From contig JABWCQ010000001.1 of assembly GCA_013360195.1 (NCBI GenBank), positions 1 through 64,000 on the forward strand: a stretch of 64,000 nt of DNA, written 5' to 3'. Shown here in pieces: positions 1 through 10,557 of the stretch. Position 1 is the first letter of the stretch. Each line of letters starts with the position of its first letter. A program made the position numbers and the translations under genes. The notes beneath the pieces were generated by a model. That model did not search any database and was not told the DNA's origin. It saw only the letters and a program-made list of their open reading frames with translations. This DNA is from a bacterium. GTDB lineage: Bacteria > Electryoneota > RPQS01.

Positions 1-3000
1 GTGACGTGGAACAACGTCATTCGCGAGACAAACTTCCGCGTGCTTCGCAACGGTTCGACGCTGGCGACGGTCGCACAGGATGTGCTGACCTATGACGATT
101 TGACGGCGGTGAACGGTGTTCGCTATTCTTATGCCGTGGTAGCGTTTAACGAGTGCGGTGACGGGGCTACCTCGCCTGCGGACTCGGGCGGGGTTTTGGC
201 TTCGCTGAATGCGCCGACGAACGTGCAGGCAACGGACAATTTGTGTGATTCCGTTGTCGTCACCTGGATGGACAATAACAGCGCTCCACAGGAGACAGGG
301 CACAATATTTTGCGCGACGGTGTTCAAATTGGCAGCGTTGGCGTGAATGTGACGACGTTCACCGATTTGACACCCGAACCGGGTGTTGTCTATGCCTATA
401 CGGTGCAGGCAACCGGCACCGGCGGTCCGGCAACCAGTTCCCCGAATAGTGGCGGCGCAGCTCCGTTGCCCGGCGTTCCTGTCTTGACCTTGACTGATGT
501 AACGTGTGATCAGATACTGTTCACATGGGTGGCAGGCGCGAATACGGACACCGTTCTTATTTATCGTGACGGTGTGCTTGTCGTTGCAGTTGCCGCACAG
601 AACGGCAACTCGAGCATCGAGATACCGACTGACGGTTTCCATTCCTATAATGCAGTAGGCGCGAACGAATGCGGTCGCGGTGACACATCGAACACGCTGA
701 CGGTTCAGCGCGACCAACTGCCGCCGGCTGTTACGAGCTTTGACGCACAAAGTGTCGATTGCGAAACGGTTGAACTTGGCTGGGACGCTCCGGCAGGCGT
801 GGACAGTATTCGGATCTTCCGGAATACAGTTCTGTTAACCACAGTTCCGGTTTCTCCGGACGTTTACATTGACGTTGTGGGCAACGGACCGCAAGAAGTG
901 CAGTATTGGTACGTGTCTGTCAATGAATGCGGAGAGTCCATGCCTTCGCAGGCGTTTCTCGTAAACGTCGAACAGGCACCGACGATTCCGACCAATGTGA
1001 CCGCTTCCAACGATGAGTGCACAACGGTGACCGTGACATGGAGTGCATCGCAGGGCGAAGTAAACGGATACGATATTTACCGCGACGGCATTCTGATTGC
1101 GACCGTTGATGCTTCAACGCTGGAATATGTTGATACACCGGGTGACAGCGATCCGCATCAGTATTCCATTTCGGCGAGCAGTATTAATTGCATTGATTCC
1201 GAGGCCAGTGTCGAAGCGACGGGCAGCACGCTGGAGCAGGTGGGAGTGCCGGGTAACGTCACGCAGCAAGACGATAACTGCGATATGGTTACTATTTGCT
1301 GGACAGCAGCAACAGGTGACTTGACCGGATATGTGATATACATTGACAGCGACTCTGTGGGCTCTGTGCTTGCAGGGACGACCTGTTTTACGTGGAACGG
1401 TGAACCGGGAACCTATAGCGCGCAAGTTGCGGCCTATTCCGCGTTGTGCGGAGTTGGAACCTTGTCTTCTGCAATTGATGTGACCATTTTCGCTCAGCCG
1501 GTTGCGCCGCCAAACTTCGCGGCGACAGACGACAGATGTGACAACGTTGTCTTAACGTGGGGAGCTCAGCCTGAATTCACGGGAGTGACGGCCTATCGAA
1601 TCACCCGTGACGGCAACGAGATATTCAACGGCAACTCGCTGAATGAAACGCGCACGTTCACGGATACAGGCGCAAGCATCGGCGCGCATACCTACGAAAT
1701 CACGGCACTGTCGAGCCTCGAAGATTGTGAAGATTCGGCGCCGTCCTCTGATTCCGGTTCATTGCTGCCGTTACCCGGAACACCGACCAATGTCAACGCA
1801 TCGGATACAAGCTGTCTGGATGTGTATGTGACGTGGACTTCAGGCGGCGGCACAGTCGACGGCTTTATTATTTTCAGAAACGGCAACCCGATTGATACGG
1901 TTGGTGCGGGTGTGTTCGACTATCATGATACGGGCATCGCACCGGGAGCTTCGGCTGATTATGCCGTCATGGCTTTCGACAATGTATGCGGAAACTCGGC
2001 GCCATCGTTCTCGGAAAACGGAACGCGTTTGCTTGGTCCGGACGCTCCGACAGGAGTTCTCGCATCTGACGATGACTGCGATGAAATTGCGGTATCCTGG
2101 AACGCGGCACCTGGTGACGTGACGGAGTATCGCGTCTATCGCGACGGAATTCTAGCAGGCTCTGTCCTGCCGCCGCAAACCAACTTCGTGGATGCTCCGG
2201 CAGCGGGGACTTATGCGTACACCGTTACGGCATTCAGCGTGAACTGCGGTGAAACGGCTCCGTCCGTTGCCGACAACGGCACGCGACTTCCGCAAATGGG
2301 TCAGGTGACCGGCGTTGTCGCATCTGTGGATAGCTGCAACGGAATACTTGTGTCGTGGACAGCATTCACAGGAGCGGTGAGCTACAATGTCTCGCGAGGC
2401 GGCGGATTCATCGCAACAGTTAATGCACCGACCACGCAGTATTTTGACAATTCCGTTGCTGAAGGTGTGGCGCACAGCTACACTATTGAAGCGGTTAATC
2501 CCTGCAACACAGGATTGGCATCCGCTCCGGCAGTTGGCTCGCGTGCGTCCACTCCTGGACAAGTTACTGGCTTGACGGCCACGAACAATCTCATCAGTCA
2601 GGTTTGTCTGAACTGGACGGATGTCGCGGGTGAACTTAGCTATCAGATTTACCGTGATGACATTCTGATTGCAACCAACAGCGCGGATGACGTGGATTAC
2701 TGCGACCTCACGGCCACGCCCGGTGTTACTTATACGTACACGGTTGCCGCGGCCAACGTCTGCGGTGAAGGCGATGAATCTGCAGGCGCACAAGGTGTGG
2801 CGGTGTTCAGCCTCGGCCAAGTGACGGGCGTGACCGCGACCACGACGGATTGTGATGACGTCTGCCTGAGCTGGACGGACATCTCGAATGAAACAGGCTA
2901 CGAAATTCTGCGCAACGGCGTGGTTCTGGCAACCGTTGGTGCAGATGTTGTAAGTTACTGTGACGCTACAGTCGCGCCGGGTGAGTGCTTCACGTACACC

Positions 3001-6000
3001 GTTCGCGGATTCAATGTCGGAGGCACGGGACCTGAGTCGGACAGCGTTCAGGGTTGCCGCCGCACGGTTCCGTCGCAGGTGACGGGTGTCACGGCCACGA
3101 GTACCAACTGCAATGCCGTGGTGTTGACGTGGAATGACGCAACGGATGAAGACCGTTACGATGTTTACCGCGACGGCAATTTGCTTGTGCAGAACGCCGG
3201 TGCATTGACGTACACGGATAACAGCGCGGTTCCCGGTGTTGTGTATTCCTACACTATTCGTGCCGTAAATGCCTGCGGAAACGCTCCGTTCAGCACAGCG
3301 GTTCAGGGCGTCCGCGCAACGGTGCCGCCGCTGGTGGCAGGATTGGTTGCGTCGGTGGACGTGTGCGGTCAGATAACGATCAACTGGACGGATCAGCTAT
3401 CCGAAACGGGCTATCGTGTTTACCGCGACGGCAATTTCCTGACCCCGATTGCAACGCTTGCGGCGAATACGGTTGTCTATGTCGACAACATTACGGGTTC
3501 ACATACCTATCATGTCCGGGCCTTTAACGACTGCGGAAACGGTGAACTTGGCAGCGGAACGAGTGGCATCGGTTTGACGGTACCGGGAGTTGCGACAGGA
3601 ATCACTGCCAGCGAGAATTGCGGCGACGTGACGGTCAATTGGACTGCTCCGGCGGCTGGACCGATTCAGGAATATCGTGTTCTCCGCAACGGTGTCCAGA
3701 TTGCCGTGGTACCCGTGGGAACGACAACTTACAATGACAATGACCTTGCGGCAGGAAATTACACGTACCGCATTATCACCGCCAACCAGTGCGGCGCTGG
3801 TGCGCAGTCCGCTCAAAGCAATGGCGTGACTGTTCTGCCCGCGCTCGTTCAGGTGCCGACTTTCACGGCCGTTGCCAGCCCGTGCTTCTGCGTGGATATT
3901 ACCTGGGGCAACGTGATCAATGAAGACGGTTACTTTATTTATTGCGACGGCGCGATTGTGGACACGATTAACGCCAATATCACATCCGCCCGCTATTGCC
4001 CGGCAGATACGCAATCCTGCGTGATTCAAGTCGCGGCATTCAATTCGTGCGGCATCGGGCCGCTGTCGCAAGGTATCTCGGTGACGCCGAACACTTATCC
4101 CATTCAGGTGTCGGGATTCGCAGCGAGCGAAAATCTGTGTGACCGCGTGCGTTTGACGTGGAGCGCTTACAATCAACCGGGTGTCACGCACCTGAAACTG
4201 CGCCGGGACGGAACGCCTATCGCCATGTTACTTGCCGGCAACACTTCCTTTGAACAGCTTGGAATCTGGCCGCAAAGCGTGTACAGCATTGCCGCGCTTC
4301 GTGTTTGTGCCGCAGGTGACACGATTGAGTCACCGCTGGCCACGGACAACGGCCGCACGGCTCCGACACCGGTTGCGCCGACTCAAATGGCGGCGTCCGA
4401 TGACGGCTGCGGGTTTGTCACGGTGACCTTCAACTTTACAAACGTAGACGGACAGGATTCCGTTTGGATTAAGCGCAACGGCAACGTCATCGCGCGTCTG
4501 GCCGGCGGTACGGCGGGACAGAACCGTCAGTACGTAGACAACGCTCCGCTTGCTCAGGCGGCGACCTATCAGGTCTGCCCTGTCTCGAATATTTGTGGTG
4601 AAGGCGACTGCGCAAGTGATATCGGTCAGGCTGCTCCGACCGCAGGTACGGTGACGAACGTGGCGGCGACGAATGACCGCTGTACGTCCATCATCATCTC
4701 TTGGACCGGAACGCAGCATGCGCTCAACTATCAGGTTCGCCGCAACGGGAATTTGATTGCTACGGTTCCGCAAGGTCAATTCTCGTATACAGACAACGTT
4801 CCCACCGGAACTTCAAACAACTACACGGTAACGGCAACGAACGCCTGCGGGAGCGGTCCGCAATCGCCAACGGTACCGGGTTCAACGATTCCGCTGCCGC
4901 CGGTTCCAACGGGTGTAAATGCCTCTGACGGACTGTGTAATCAGGTAATTGTGACATGGAACGAGATTGCGGTTGCGACCGGATATGAAGTGTGGCGCAA
5001 CAACGCGCTGCTGGCTGAAGTTCCTGGTGGAATCGAAACGTATACAGACCTTGCGGTAACTCCGGGCACGACCTACAACTATCAGGTGCGCGGAGTGAAT
5101 CAGTGCGGTCTTGGCACTCTTTCCGCAGCGACGACCGGATTCTCGGCACAGCAGGTGGCTACGGTGACGAATGTTGTGGCATCAACCAATCTGAATGACC
5201 GGGTTCGCATTACCTGGAACAACGTTGCGCAGGAGACCGGATATGAAATACTGCGCGGATTCCCGCCTGAAGTGATTGCCACGGTCGGAATCGACGTTAC
5301 CAGCTACAACGACTTCTCGGCTGCACCGGGTGAAGAGTACGAGTATAGGGTACGCGCTTTCAACGGATGCGGCAGTGGTCAGATGTCGGCGGTTTCCTAT
5401 GGATACCGTGTGCCTGTCGACCCGATTCCGTTCGGTGTTATCACTGTGACAGAAGAGCTGTTTGGCTGCATGTCCGCTGTTCCGGCTGACATGGACGAAG
5501 ATGGAGATATGGATGTCGTTGCGGCCGGCATGTTCTCGGACAAGGTCGTCTGGTATGAAAACAACGGCACGTGGGCGTACATCCCGCATGTTATCGTTGA
5601 AAACTGGGACGGTGCGCGTGCTGTAGCTGTCGGTGACATTGACGACGACGGCGATCTTGACGTTGCCGCAGTCGCGCAGTTTGCCGATCAGTTGGTTTGG
5701 TTCCGCCAGAACGCCAGCGGCACGTTCACGACATTTGTCATTGCGAACAACTACGACGGCGCACGTGACGTTTTGATCGTTGACCTTGACCGTGACGGAG
5801 ACAAGGACCTTGTCACTGCGGCGTGCGATGTCAATGATATTTCGTGGTGGCGCAACAACGGCAGTGAAACGTTCACGCGAGTTGTCGTGGACAACAACTT
5901 CGTCGGTGCACGCACTGTAGAAGTGGCTGATATCGGCAACGACAACGATTGGGACATTCTGGCATCGGCCTATGAAGGCGGTATGCTGGCTTGGTATTCG

Positions 6001-6780
6001 AACGGCGGCGGCATGGTGTATACGCGACACGTCCTGCTCGAAAACGTTTACGGGGCATCCTATATCAACGCGGCGAGACTTAATGCCGATAACGTGCTCG
6101 ACATCTACTTCTGCGTGGCACAGGATGCGCTGATCGGCTGGATTGACGGCGCGACGCAGGAGTTCAATTATGTCACCTCGCTGGTTCCGTTCCCGCGGGA
6201 AATGGACGCGATTGACATGGACGATGACAACCGTGCCGATCTGCTGCTTGCTGCCAATGAGAATCAGGAGATTTCGTGGTGGCGTAACACGGATAACCGG
6301 TTCTACCGCAATCCGATTACGACTACACTGATTCAGGCATCAGTCGTGAAGGGCGGAGATTTTGACAGTGACGGCGACACCGATGTTCTCGGCGCGGGTG
6401 AAGGCACGATCAAGATATGGCTTTCAAGCCTTGCCGAAGATATTCACGGAGCGGAATTGGCGTTGCCGCAAGATAACGGCGGCACAGACCAGCCGTACAG
6501 CCAGCACGTTGTGCCGCTGAATTACGAATTGTCGTCCAACTATCCGAATCCGTTCAACCCGATGACGCAGATTCGCTTCGGATTGCCGGAAGCACAATCG
6601 GTCAAACTGACAGTGTACGATGTGACGGGCCGTGAAGTCGCACGACTTGCGGATGGCGCATTCGGCGCGGGCTTCCACACAGTCACGTTTGATGCGTCGA
6701 ACCTTGCAAGTGGATTGTATCTATACCGCATCGAAGCGGGCGAATTCGTTTCGAGCCGCAAGATGATCTTAATGAAGTAA
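1..6780 (+). CDS. Giant secreted FN3-repeat and FG-GAP propeller protein, 5' end outside window
   Basis: The frame is open from base 1, so the true start lies upstream; 2259 residues are visible. Residues 1 to about 1805 form some 21 fibronectin-III-like modules of roughly 80-95 residues. Each opens with a pattern like P-T-x-V-x-A-S/T-x-D-x-C-x-x-V-x-V-T-W and ends near Y-x-V-x-A-x-N-x-C-G-x-G. The two cysteines recur in most modules and could form one disulphide per module (inference). Residues about 1815-2150 hold seven Asp-rich FG-GAP/VCBS-like repeats (for example DMDEDGDMD, DIDDDGDLD, DLDRDGDKD, DFDSDGDTD), fitting a seven-bladed propeller; two of the seven are degenerate in the Asp loop. 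From residue 2175 the tail NYPNPFNP...VYDVTGREV...SGLYLYRIEAG...KMILMK is the FlgD-Ig-like/type IX sorting domain. The likely role is cell-surface adhesion or matrix. The ligand is unknown. Confidence 0.85.
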   Translation: MTWNNVIRETNFRVLRNGSTLATVAQDVLTYDDLTAVNGVRYSYAVVAFNECGDGATSPADSGGVLASLNAPTNVQATDNLCDSVVVTWMDNNSAPQETGHNILRDGVQIGSVGVNVTTFTDLTPEPGVVYAYTVQATGTGGPATSSPNSGGAAPLPGVPVLTLTDVTCDQILFTWVAGANTDTVLIYRDGVLVVAVAAQNGNSSIEIPTDGFHSYNAVGANECGRGDTSNTLTVQRDQLPPAVTSFDAQSVDCETVELGWDAPAGVDSIRIFRNTVLLTTVPVSPDVYIDVVGNGPQEVQYWYVSVNECGESMPSQAFLVNVEQAPTIPTNVTASNDECTTVTVTWSASQGEVNGYDIYRDGILIATVDASTLEYVDTPGDSDPHQYSISASSINCIDSEASVEATGSTLEQVGVPGNVTQQDDNCDMVTICWTAATGDLTGYVIYIDSDSVGSVLAGTTCFTWNGEPGTYSAQVAAYSALCGVGTLSSAIDVTIFAQPVAPPNFAATDDRCDNVVLTWGAQPEFTGVTAYRITRDGNEIFNGNSLNETRTFTDTGASIGAHTYEITALSSLEDCEDSAPSSDSGSLLPLPGTPTNVNASDTSCLDVYVTWTSGGGTVDGFIIFRNGNPIDTVGAGVFDYHDTGIAPGASADYAVMAFDNVCGNSAPSFSENGTRLLGPDAPTGVLASDDDCDEIAVSWNAAPGDVTEYRVYRDGILAGSVLPPQTNFVDAPAAGTYAYTVTAFSVNCGETAPSVADNGTRLPQMGQVTGVVASVDSCNGILVSWTAFTGAVSYNVSRGGGFIATVNAPTTQYFDNSVAEGVAHSYTIEAVNPCNTGLASAPAVGSRASTPGQVTGLTATNNLISQVCLNWTDVAGELSYQIYRDDILIATNSADDVDYCDLTATPGVTYTYTVAAANVCGEGDESAGAQGVAVFSLGQVTGVTATTTDCDDVCLSWTDISNETGYEILRNGVVLATVGADVVSYCDATVAPGECFTYTVRGFNVGGTGPESDSVQGCRRTVPSQVTGVTATSTNCNAVVLTWNDATDEDRYDVYRDGNLLVQNAGALTYTDNSAVPGVVYSYTIRAVNACGNAPFSTAVQGVRATVPPLVAGLVASVDVCGQITINWTDQLSETGYRVYRDGNFLTPIATLAANTVVYVDNITGSHTYHVRAFNDCGNGELGSGTSGIGLTVPGVATGITASENCGDVTVNWTAPAAGPIQEYRVLRNGVQIAVVPVGTTTYNDNDLAAGNYTYRIITANQCGAGAQSAQSNGVTVLPALVQVPTFTAVASPCFCVDITWGNVINEDGYFIYCDGAIVDTINANITSARYCPADTQSCVIQVAAFNSCGIGPLSQGISVTPNTYPIQVSGFAASENLCDRVRLTWSAYNQPGVTHLKLRRDGTPIAMLLAGNTSFEQLGIWPQSVYSIAALRVCAAGDTIESPLATDNGRTAPTPVAPTQMAASDDGCGFVTVTFNFTNVDGQDSVWIKRNGNVIARLAGGTAGQNRQYVDNAPLAQAATYQVCPVSNICGEGDCASDIGQAAPTAGTVTNVAATNDRCTSIIISWTGTQHALNYQVRRNGNLIATVPQGQFSYTDNVPTGTSNNYTVTATNACGSGPQSPTVPGSTIPLPPVPTGVNASDGLCNQVIVTWNEIAVATGYEVWRNNALLAEVPGGIETYTDLAVTPGTTYNYQVRGVNQCGLGTLSAATTGFSAQQVATVTNVVASTNLNDRVRITWNNVAQETGYEILRGFPPEVIATVGIDVTSYNDFSAAPGEEYEYRVRAFNGCGSGQMSAVSYGYRVPVDPIPFGVITVTEELFGCMSAVPADMDEDGDMDVVAAGMFSDKVVWYENNGTWAYIPHVIVENWDGARAVAVGDIDDDGDLDVAAVAQFADQLVWFRQNASGTFTTFVIANNYDGARDVLIVDLDRDGDKDLVTAACDVNDISWWRNNGSETFTRVVVDNNFVGARTVEVADIGNDNDWDILASAYEGGMLAWYSNGGGMVYTRHVLLENVYGASYINAARLNADNVLDIYFCVAQDALIGWIDGATQEFNYVTSLVPFPREMDAIDMDDDNRADLLLAANENQEISWWRNTDNRFYRNPITTTLIQASVVKGGDFDSDGDTDVLGAGEGTIKIWLSSLAEDIHGAELALPQDNGGTDQPYSQHVVPLNYELSSNYPNPFNPMTQIRFGLPEAQSVKLTVYDVTGREVARLADGAFGAGFHTVTFDASNLASGLYLYRIEAGEFVSSRKMILMK

Positions 6781-6811
6781 TGTGAACCCGTGCAACGGTT
6801 TGCATGGCAGA

Positions 6812-6850
6812 TAAGCGAAGCGACGGAGAGACTCCGTCGCTTCGTGCTTA
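6812..6850 (+). terminator. Hairpin terminator after the FN3 giant gene
   Basis: A 12-bp perfect stem (6817-6828 with 6832-6843, 3-nt loop) extends outward with a bulge to TAAGC/GCTTA. It lies 32 bp past the stop codon. The T tract is weak, so termination efficiency is uncertain. Confidence 0.6.
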
Positions 6851-6900
6851 TTGCATCGCCCCATCACCTCGAAACCTAACCGGATTTGTTCGTACCGACC

Positions 6901-8904
6901 ATGTCAGAAGCATTAGACAGACTTAGCATAAACACCGTGCGCGGATTAGCCATTGATGCCGTACAGGCGGCCAATTCCGGTCATCCCGGGCTGCCTCTAG
7001 GCGCGGCGGTGATGGGATACACGATATTTCAGAGGCACCTTCGCCACAATCCGTTGGATCCTGCGTGGGTCAATCGCGATCGCTTCGTGCTTTCCGCAGG
7101 ACACGGCTGTGCGCTGTTATACTCACTGCTTCACCTGACCGGATATGACTTACCACTTGAGCAACTGAAGAAGTTCAGACAGTGGGGAAGCATCACACCC
7201 GGGCATCCCGAATTAGGCTTGACTCCGGGTGTGGAAGCCACCACCGGACCGTTGGGACAGGGAGTAGGCAACATTGTCGGTATCGCCATTGCGAGGAATA
7301 TACTCGCCTCGATGTTCAACCGGTATGGACACGAAGTGATAAACTTCCGCGTATTCGGCATCTGTTCGGATGGAGACCTGATGGAAGGTGTAAGCGCGGA
7401 AGCGGCGTCACTGGCAGGTCATCTGGGGCTCGGATCCATTGTGATGCTGTATGACGACAACCACATTACTATTGACGGTTCAACCGAAATTGCCTTTACC
7501 GAAGACGTCGGTGCGAGGTTTGAGAGTTACGGATGGCAGGTGCTGGCATGTGATGGCATGGACGCTGCGGAAGTTGATCAGGCCATTCGCGAAGGAATCG
7601 CAGAAACGGAAAGACCAACACTCATCCGTTGCAGGACTCAAATCGGATACGGTTCGCCCAATCGTGCCGGAACCTCCAAAGTGCACGGAGCGCCGCTTGG
7701 AGAGGATGAGCTCATATTGACGAAGAAGTCGCTGGGATTGCCGGAAAATGAAAAGTTCTACGTATCGTCCGAGGTTTTCAAGCACATGGGCGCAGCGCGG
7801 CAAACTGGTGCGGAACGGCAGGCGGCCTGGCAGAGTTTATTAGAAAAGTCCTTCGCATCGCACCCCGGTTTGCAGCATGAATGGCAAACGTTCTGGTCGC
7901 GCCGATTGCCGGAACACTGGGCGGATGCATTGCCCAAATGGAAGACGTCTGACAAGCCCATCGCTACCCGCAAGGCATCGGAGTTGTGTTTACACGCGCT
8001 GAAAGATCTGCCGTGGCTCGTGGGCGGGAGTGCGGATTTAGTCGAATCTAATCTGACGTATCTGGAAGGACGAGGAGATTTCCAAAAGGATACGCACCAC
8101 GGACGAAACATCCGCTTCGGAATCAGAGAGCACGGAATGGGTGCGATACTTAACGGCATCGCAAGCAGCGGCCCGTTCATGGCATTCGGTGCGACGTTCA
8201 TGACATTCCTGGACTACATGAAACCGTCGGTTCGCATTGCGGCGCTTTCACACCTGCCTGTTTGTTACATTTACACACACGACAGCATAGGATTGGGTGA
8301 AGACGGTCCGACGCATCAGCCGATCGAACAGTTAACCCACATGCGGGCGACTCCGAATCTGTGGACGATGCGTCCTGCCGATGCCAATGAAACGGCCGAG
8401 TGTTACCGGGTTGCTCTGGAGCGGACGGACGGGCCGGTCGCGCTATGTCTGACTCGTCAGGCGCTTCCGGTGCTTGATTACGCCGGAGAGAGAATGCCGG
8501 TCGAGCTCGGGGCGTACATCATTGCGGACGCGGATAACGGACGCCCCGATGTCATTCTTCTCGCGAGCGGAAGCGAAGTGGAGATTGCTGTCAGTGCTCG
8601 TGCGTTGCTCGCAAAGGAAGGAGTAACAGCACGTGTCGTGTCGGTTCCATGTCAGGAATTGTTCGACAAGCAGCCGTTGGCCTATCGCGAACAGGTCTTG
8701 CCGCCTGACATTCGCGCGCGAGTTGCAATTGAAGCGGGAGCTACGCAGGGATGGTGGAAGTATGTCGGGCTTGACGGCGATGTCGTCGGATTAGACAGGT
8801 TCGGTGCGTCTGCTCCTGCGAAAACTTTGTACGAGAAGTTCGGGCTTACTGCCGAAAATGTGACGGCACGGGCACTGACGGTGCTTTCAAAAGCAGGGAG
8901 ATAG
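6901..8904 (+). CDS. tkt: Transketolase
   Basis: Thiamine-diphosphate enzyme that transfers two-carbon ketol units between pentose, tetrose and hexose phosphates in the non-oxidative pentose phosphate pathway; cytoplasmic. The 667-residue length is typical of full-length bacterial transketolase. N-terminal ThDP-binding landmarks are [14 protein letters not shown] near residue 25, GPLGQGVGN near 117 and GDGDLMEG-like CSDGDLMEG near 155. The pyrimidine domain has IREHGMG and the conserved [17 protein letters not shown] chose ATG 6901 (MSEALDRLS); an in-frame TTG at 6886 would add five residues without a better ribosome site. The stop is followed after 1 nt by rpiB, so the two are co-transcribed with tal downstream. 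Confidence 0.96.
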   Translation: MSEALDRLSINTVRGLAIDAVQAANSGHPGLPLGAAVMGYTIFQRHLRHNPLDPAWVNRDRFVLSAGHGCALLYSLLHLTGYDLPLEQLKKFRQWGSITPGHPELGLTPGVEATTGPLGQGVGNIVGIAIARNILASMFNRYGHEVINFRVFGICSDGDLMEGVSAEAASLAGHLGLGSIVMLYDDNHITIDGSTEIAFTEDVGARFESYGWQVLACDGMDAAEVDQAIREGIAETERPTLIRCRTQIGYGSPNRAGTSKVHGAPLGEDELILTKKSLGLPENEKFYVSSEVFKHMGAARQTGAERQAAWQSLLEKSFASHPGLQHEWQTFWSRRLPEHWADALPKWKTSDKPIATRKASELCLHALKDLPWLVGGSADLVESNLTYLEGRGDFQKDTHHGRNIRFGIREHGMGAILNGIASSGPFMAFGATFMTFLDYMKPSVRIAALSHLPVCYIYTHDSIGLGEDGPTHQPIEQLTHMRATPNLWTMRPADANETAECYRVALERTDGPVALCLTRQALPVLDYAGERMPVELGAYIIADADNGRPDVILLASGSEVEIAVSARALLAKEGVTARVVSVPCQELFDKQPLAYREQVLPPDIRARVAIEAGATQGWWKYVGLDGDVVGLDRFGASAPAKTLYEKFGLTAENVTARALTVLSKAGR

Positions 8905-8905
8905 A

Positions 8906-9355
8906 ATGAGGCTTGCAATTGGCAGCGACCACGCTGGATTTCATCTCAAACAGGAATTGGCTGATTGGCTCAAGAGTATCGGTCATGAGGTGAACGATGT
9001 TGGAACGCATTCAACCGATGCGGCCGACTATCCGGATTATGCTCAGAAAGTTGGCCATGAAGTCATTGGTCAGCGAGCCGAACGGGGGATCATTGTTTGC
9101 GGCAGCGGCGTGGGGGCGTGCGTGGCGGCAAACAAGATGAAGGGCATTCGCGCGGGTGTGTGTCACGACACATTTTCCGCGCGTCAAGGCGTCGAGGATG
9201 ATGATATGAATACACTTTGTTTGGGAGCGAGAATTGTTGGCGGCGAGCTGGCAAAGGAAGTGCTTAAGGCCTTCTTGACCGCGAAGTTCTCCGGCCTCGA
9301 AAGGCATCAGCGCCGATTGAACAAGGTTCTTGCGATCGAAGCAGCCGGAAAATAG
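8906..9355 (+). CDS. rpiB: Ribose-5-phosphate isomerase B
   Basis: Interconverts ribose 5-phosphate and ribulose 5-phosphate (RpiB/LacAB family). The protein has 149 residues, the usual family size. Diagnostic features are the N-terminal IGSDHAGFHLK, the catalytic cysteine in IIVCGSGVG (Cys65) and the phosphate-binding HQRRL near the C terminus. The start lies 1 nt after the tkt stop, which itself sits in an AGGGAG context that can serve as its ribosome site. The operon position between transketolase and transaldolase supports a pentose phosphate role rather than allose metabolism. Confidence 0.95.
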   Translation: MRLAIGSDHAGFHLKQELADWLKSIGHEVNDVGTHSTDAADYPDYAQKVGHEVIGQRAERGIIVCGSGVGACVAANKMKGIRAGVCHDTFSARQGVEDDDMNTLCLGARIVGGELAKEVLKAFLTAKFSGLERHQRRLNKVLAIEAAGK

Positions 9356-9382
9356 CGAGTCATTTCACTTAGGAGATACAAT

Positions 9383-10483
9383 ATGAGCCATCCGATCATG
9401 AAAGCCACGCTTGACCTCGGTCAGTCGCTTTGGCTGGATTATATCAGCCGCGAGTTAATGGATTCAGGCGGGCTGGAACGGCATGTCGCGGAAGGATTGC
9501 GAGGCATGACCTCAAATCCGTCCATATTCGAGAAGGCAATTGCTTCAAGTTCAGATTACGACGACGACATCCGTAAAGGGGCTGCCGCAGGACTTGGTGC
9601 GCATGAGGTTTTCGAAAATCTAGCCGTTGCCGATGTGTCACGCGCGTGCGGCATGCTCGTTAACGTTTACCGGGACTCGGAAGGTGTGGACGGTTATGTC
9701 AGTCTCGAAGTATCGCCGAAGCTCGCACACGATACGCAAGGAACAATAGACGAAGCGCTGCGTCTCTGGCAGCGAGTCAACCGTCCTAATCTCATGATCA
9801 AAGTGCCGGGAACTCCCGAAGGACTTCCGGCCGTGCTTGAACTTCTGACTCGCGGTGTGAATGTCAACATCACTCTTCTATTCACGCTCGATCAATACCG
9901 CCAAGTTCTGGAGACCTACTTAAGGGCGCTCGAGGAACGGCATGCGAAGGGGGAAGATCTGTCCCGGATAGCGTCTGTAGCAAGCTTCTTTGTGAGCCGG
10001 ATTGACTCAGTCGCAGATGCACAACTTGAGAAGATTGGTCGGAAGGATTTGCTTGCAAAAGGCGCGATCGCTAACGCTTGTCTTGCCTATAAGCACTTCC
10101 TCGATGTTACCGCGTCTGCAAGATGGCAGAAGCTCGCAAAGGCGGGTGCACAGGTGCAGCGGCCGCTTTGGGCGTCCACGTCCACAAAGAATCCTGAGTA
10201 TTCGGATGTGCTCTATGTTGAGGAACTAATCGCCGCAAACACGGTCAATACGGTCCCGCCGCAGACGCTTTCGGCTTTCAAGGATCATGGCAAGCCGTCC
10301 GCAAGGCTAATGATGAATATGGCCAAAGCGTCCGAGACAATCGCAGAAATGAGAAAGTTGGGAGTGGACATTGACAAAATCGCCTTTGATCTCATCGAAG
10401 ACGGAGTCGTGAAGTTCGCGCAGTCCTTTGATGCGATGCTCGCGGCGATTGACTCAAAGCTTAAAGCCCCGATGGCTGTATAA
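9383..10483 (+). CDS. tal: Transaldolase (long form)
   Basis: Transfers dihydroxyacetone units from sedoheptulose 7-phosphate to glyceraldehyde 3-phosphate through a Schiff base. At 366 residues it matches the longer transaldolase subfamily seen in actinobacteria, cyanobacteria and others, rather than the ~220-residue FSA-like type. Landmarks are the N-terminal SLWLDYISRELM and GMTSNPSIFEKA, the active-site lysine segment NLMIKVPGTPEG and VNITLLF. A clear AGGAG precedes the ATG (TTAGGAGATACAAT). It closes the tkt-rpiB-tal unit and is followed by a strong hairpin. Confidence 0.95.
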   Translation: MSHPIMKATLDLGQSLWLDYISRELMDSGGLERHVAEGLRGMTSNPSIFEKAIASSSDYDDDIRKGAAAGLGAHEVFENLAVADVSRACGMLVNVYRDSEGVDGYVSLEVSPKLAHDTQGTIDEALRLWQRVNRPNLMIKVPGTPEGLPAVLELLTRGVNVNITLLFTLDQYRQVLETYLRALEERHAKGEDLSRIASVASFFVSRIDSVADAQLEKIGRKDLLAKGAIANACLAYKHFLDVTASARWQKLAKAGAQVQRPLWASTSTKNPEYSDVLYVEELIAANTVNTVPPQTLSAFKDHGKPSARLMMNMAKASETIAEMRKLGVDIDKIAFDLIEDGVVKFAQSFDAMLAAIDSKLKAPMAV

Positions 10484-10502
10484 CTGCTTCCTTGGTTTTG
10501 TG

Positions 10503-10544
10503 AAACTGAGAGCGGCAGGCCGGTTGGCCTGCCGCTCTCAGTTT
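10503..10544. terminator. Bidirectional hairpin between tal and carbonic anhydrase
   Basis: A perfect 19-bp inverted repeat (10503-10521 with 10526-10544, loop GGTT) lies between the convergent stops of tal and the reverse-strand carbonic anhydrase gene. A-rich and T-rich outer ends (AAAC/GTTT) give a short U tract in both directions. Confidence 0.85.
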
Positions 10545-10557
10545 CGATATCGTTATG

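Noticed and set aside
2152-2820. Long reverse-strand frame inside the FN3 protein gene (also at 3499-4191 and 5182-6030)
   Set aside because: These are shadow frames from the repetitive codon pattern of the FN3 modules. The reverse-strand sequences have no recognisable domain.
1-5430. Repeated units of the FN3 gene considered as DNA repeats or a CRISPR-like array
   Set aside because: Similarity is at protein level. DNA copies are diverged, in frame and about 250-280 bp apart, with no spacer structure.
6523-6780. FlgD-like domain at the end of the first protein taken as a flagellar gene
   Set aside because: The NPFNP...KMILMK tail is a secretion/sorting tail on a surface protein. The genuine flgD is at 54209.
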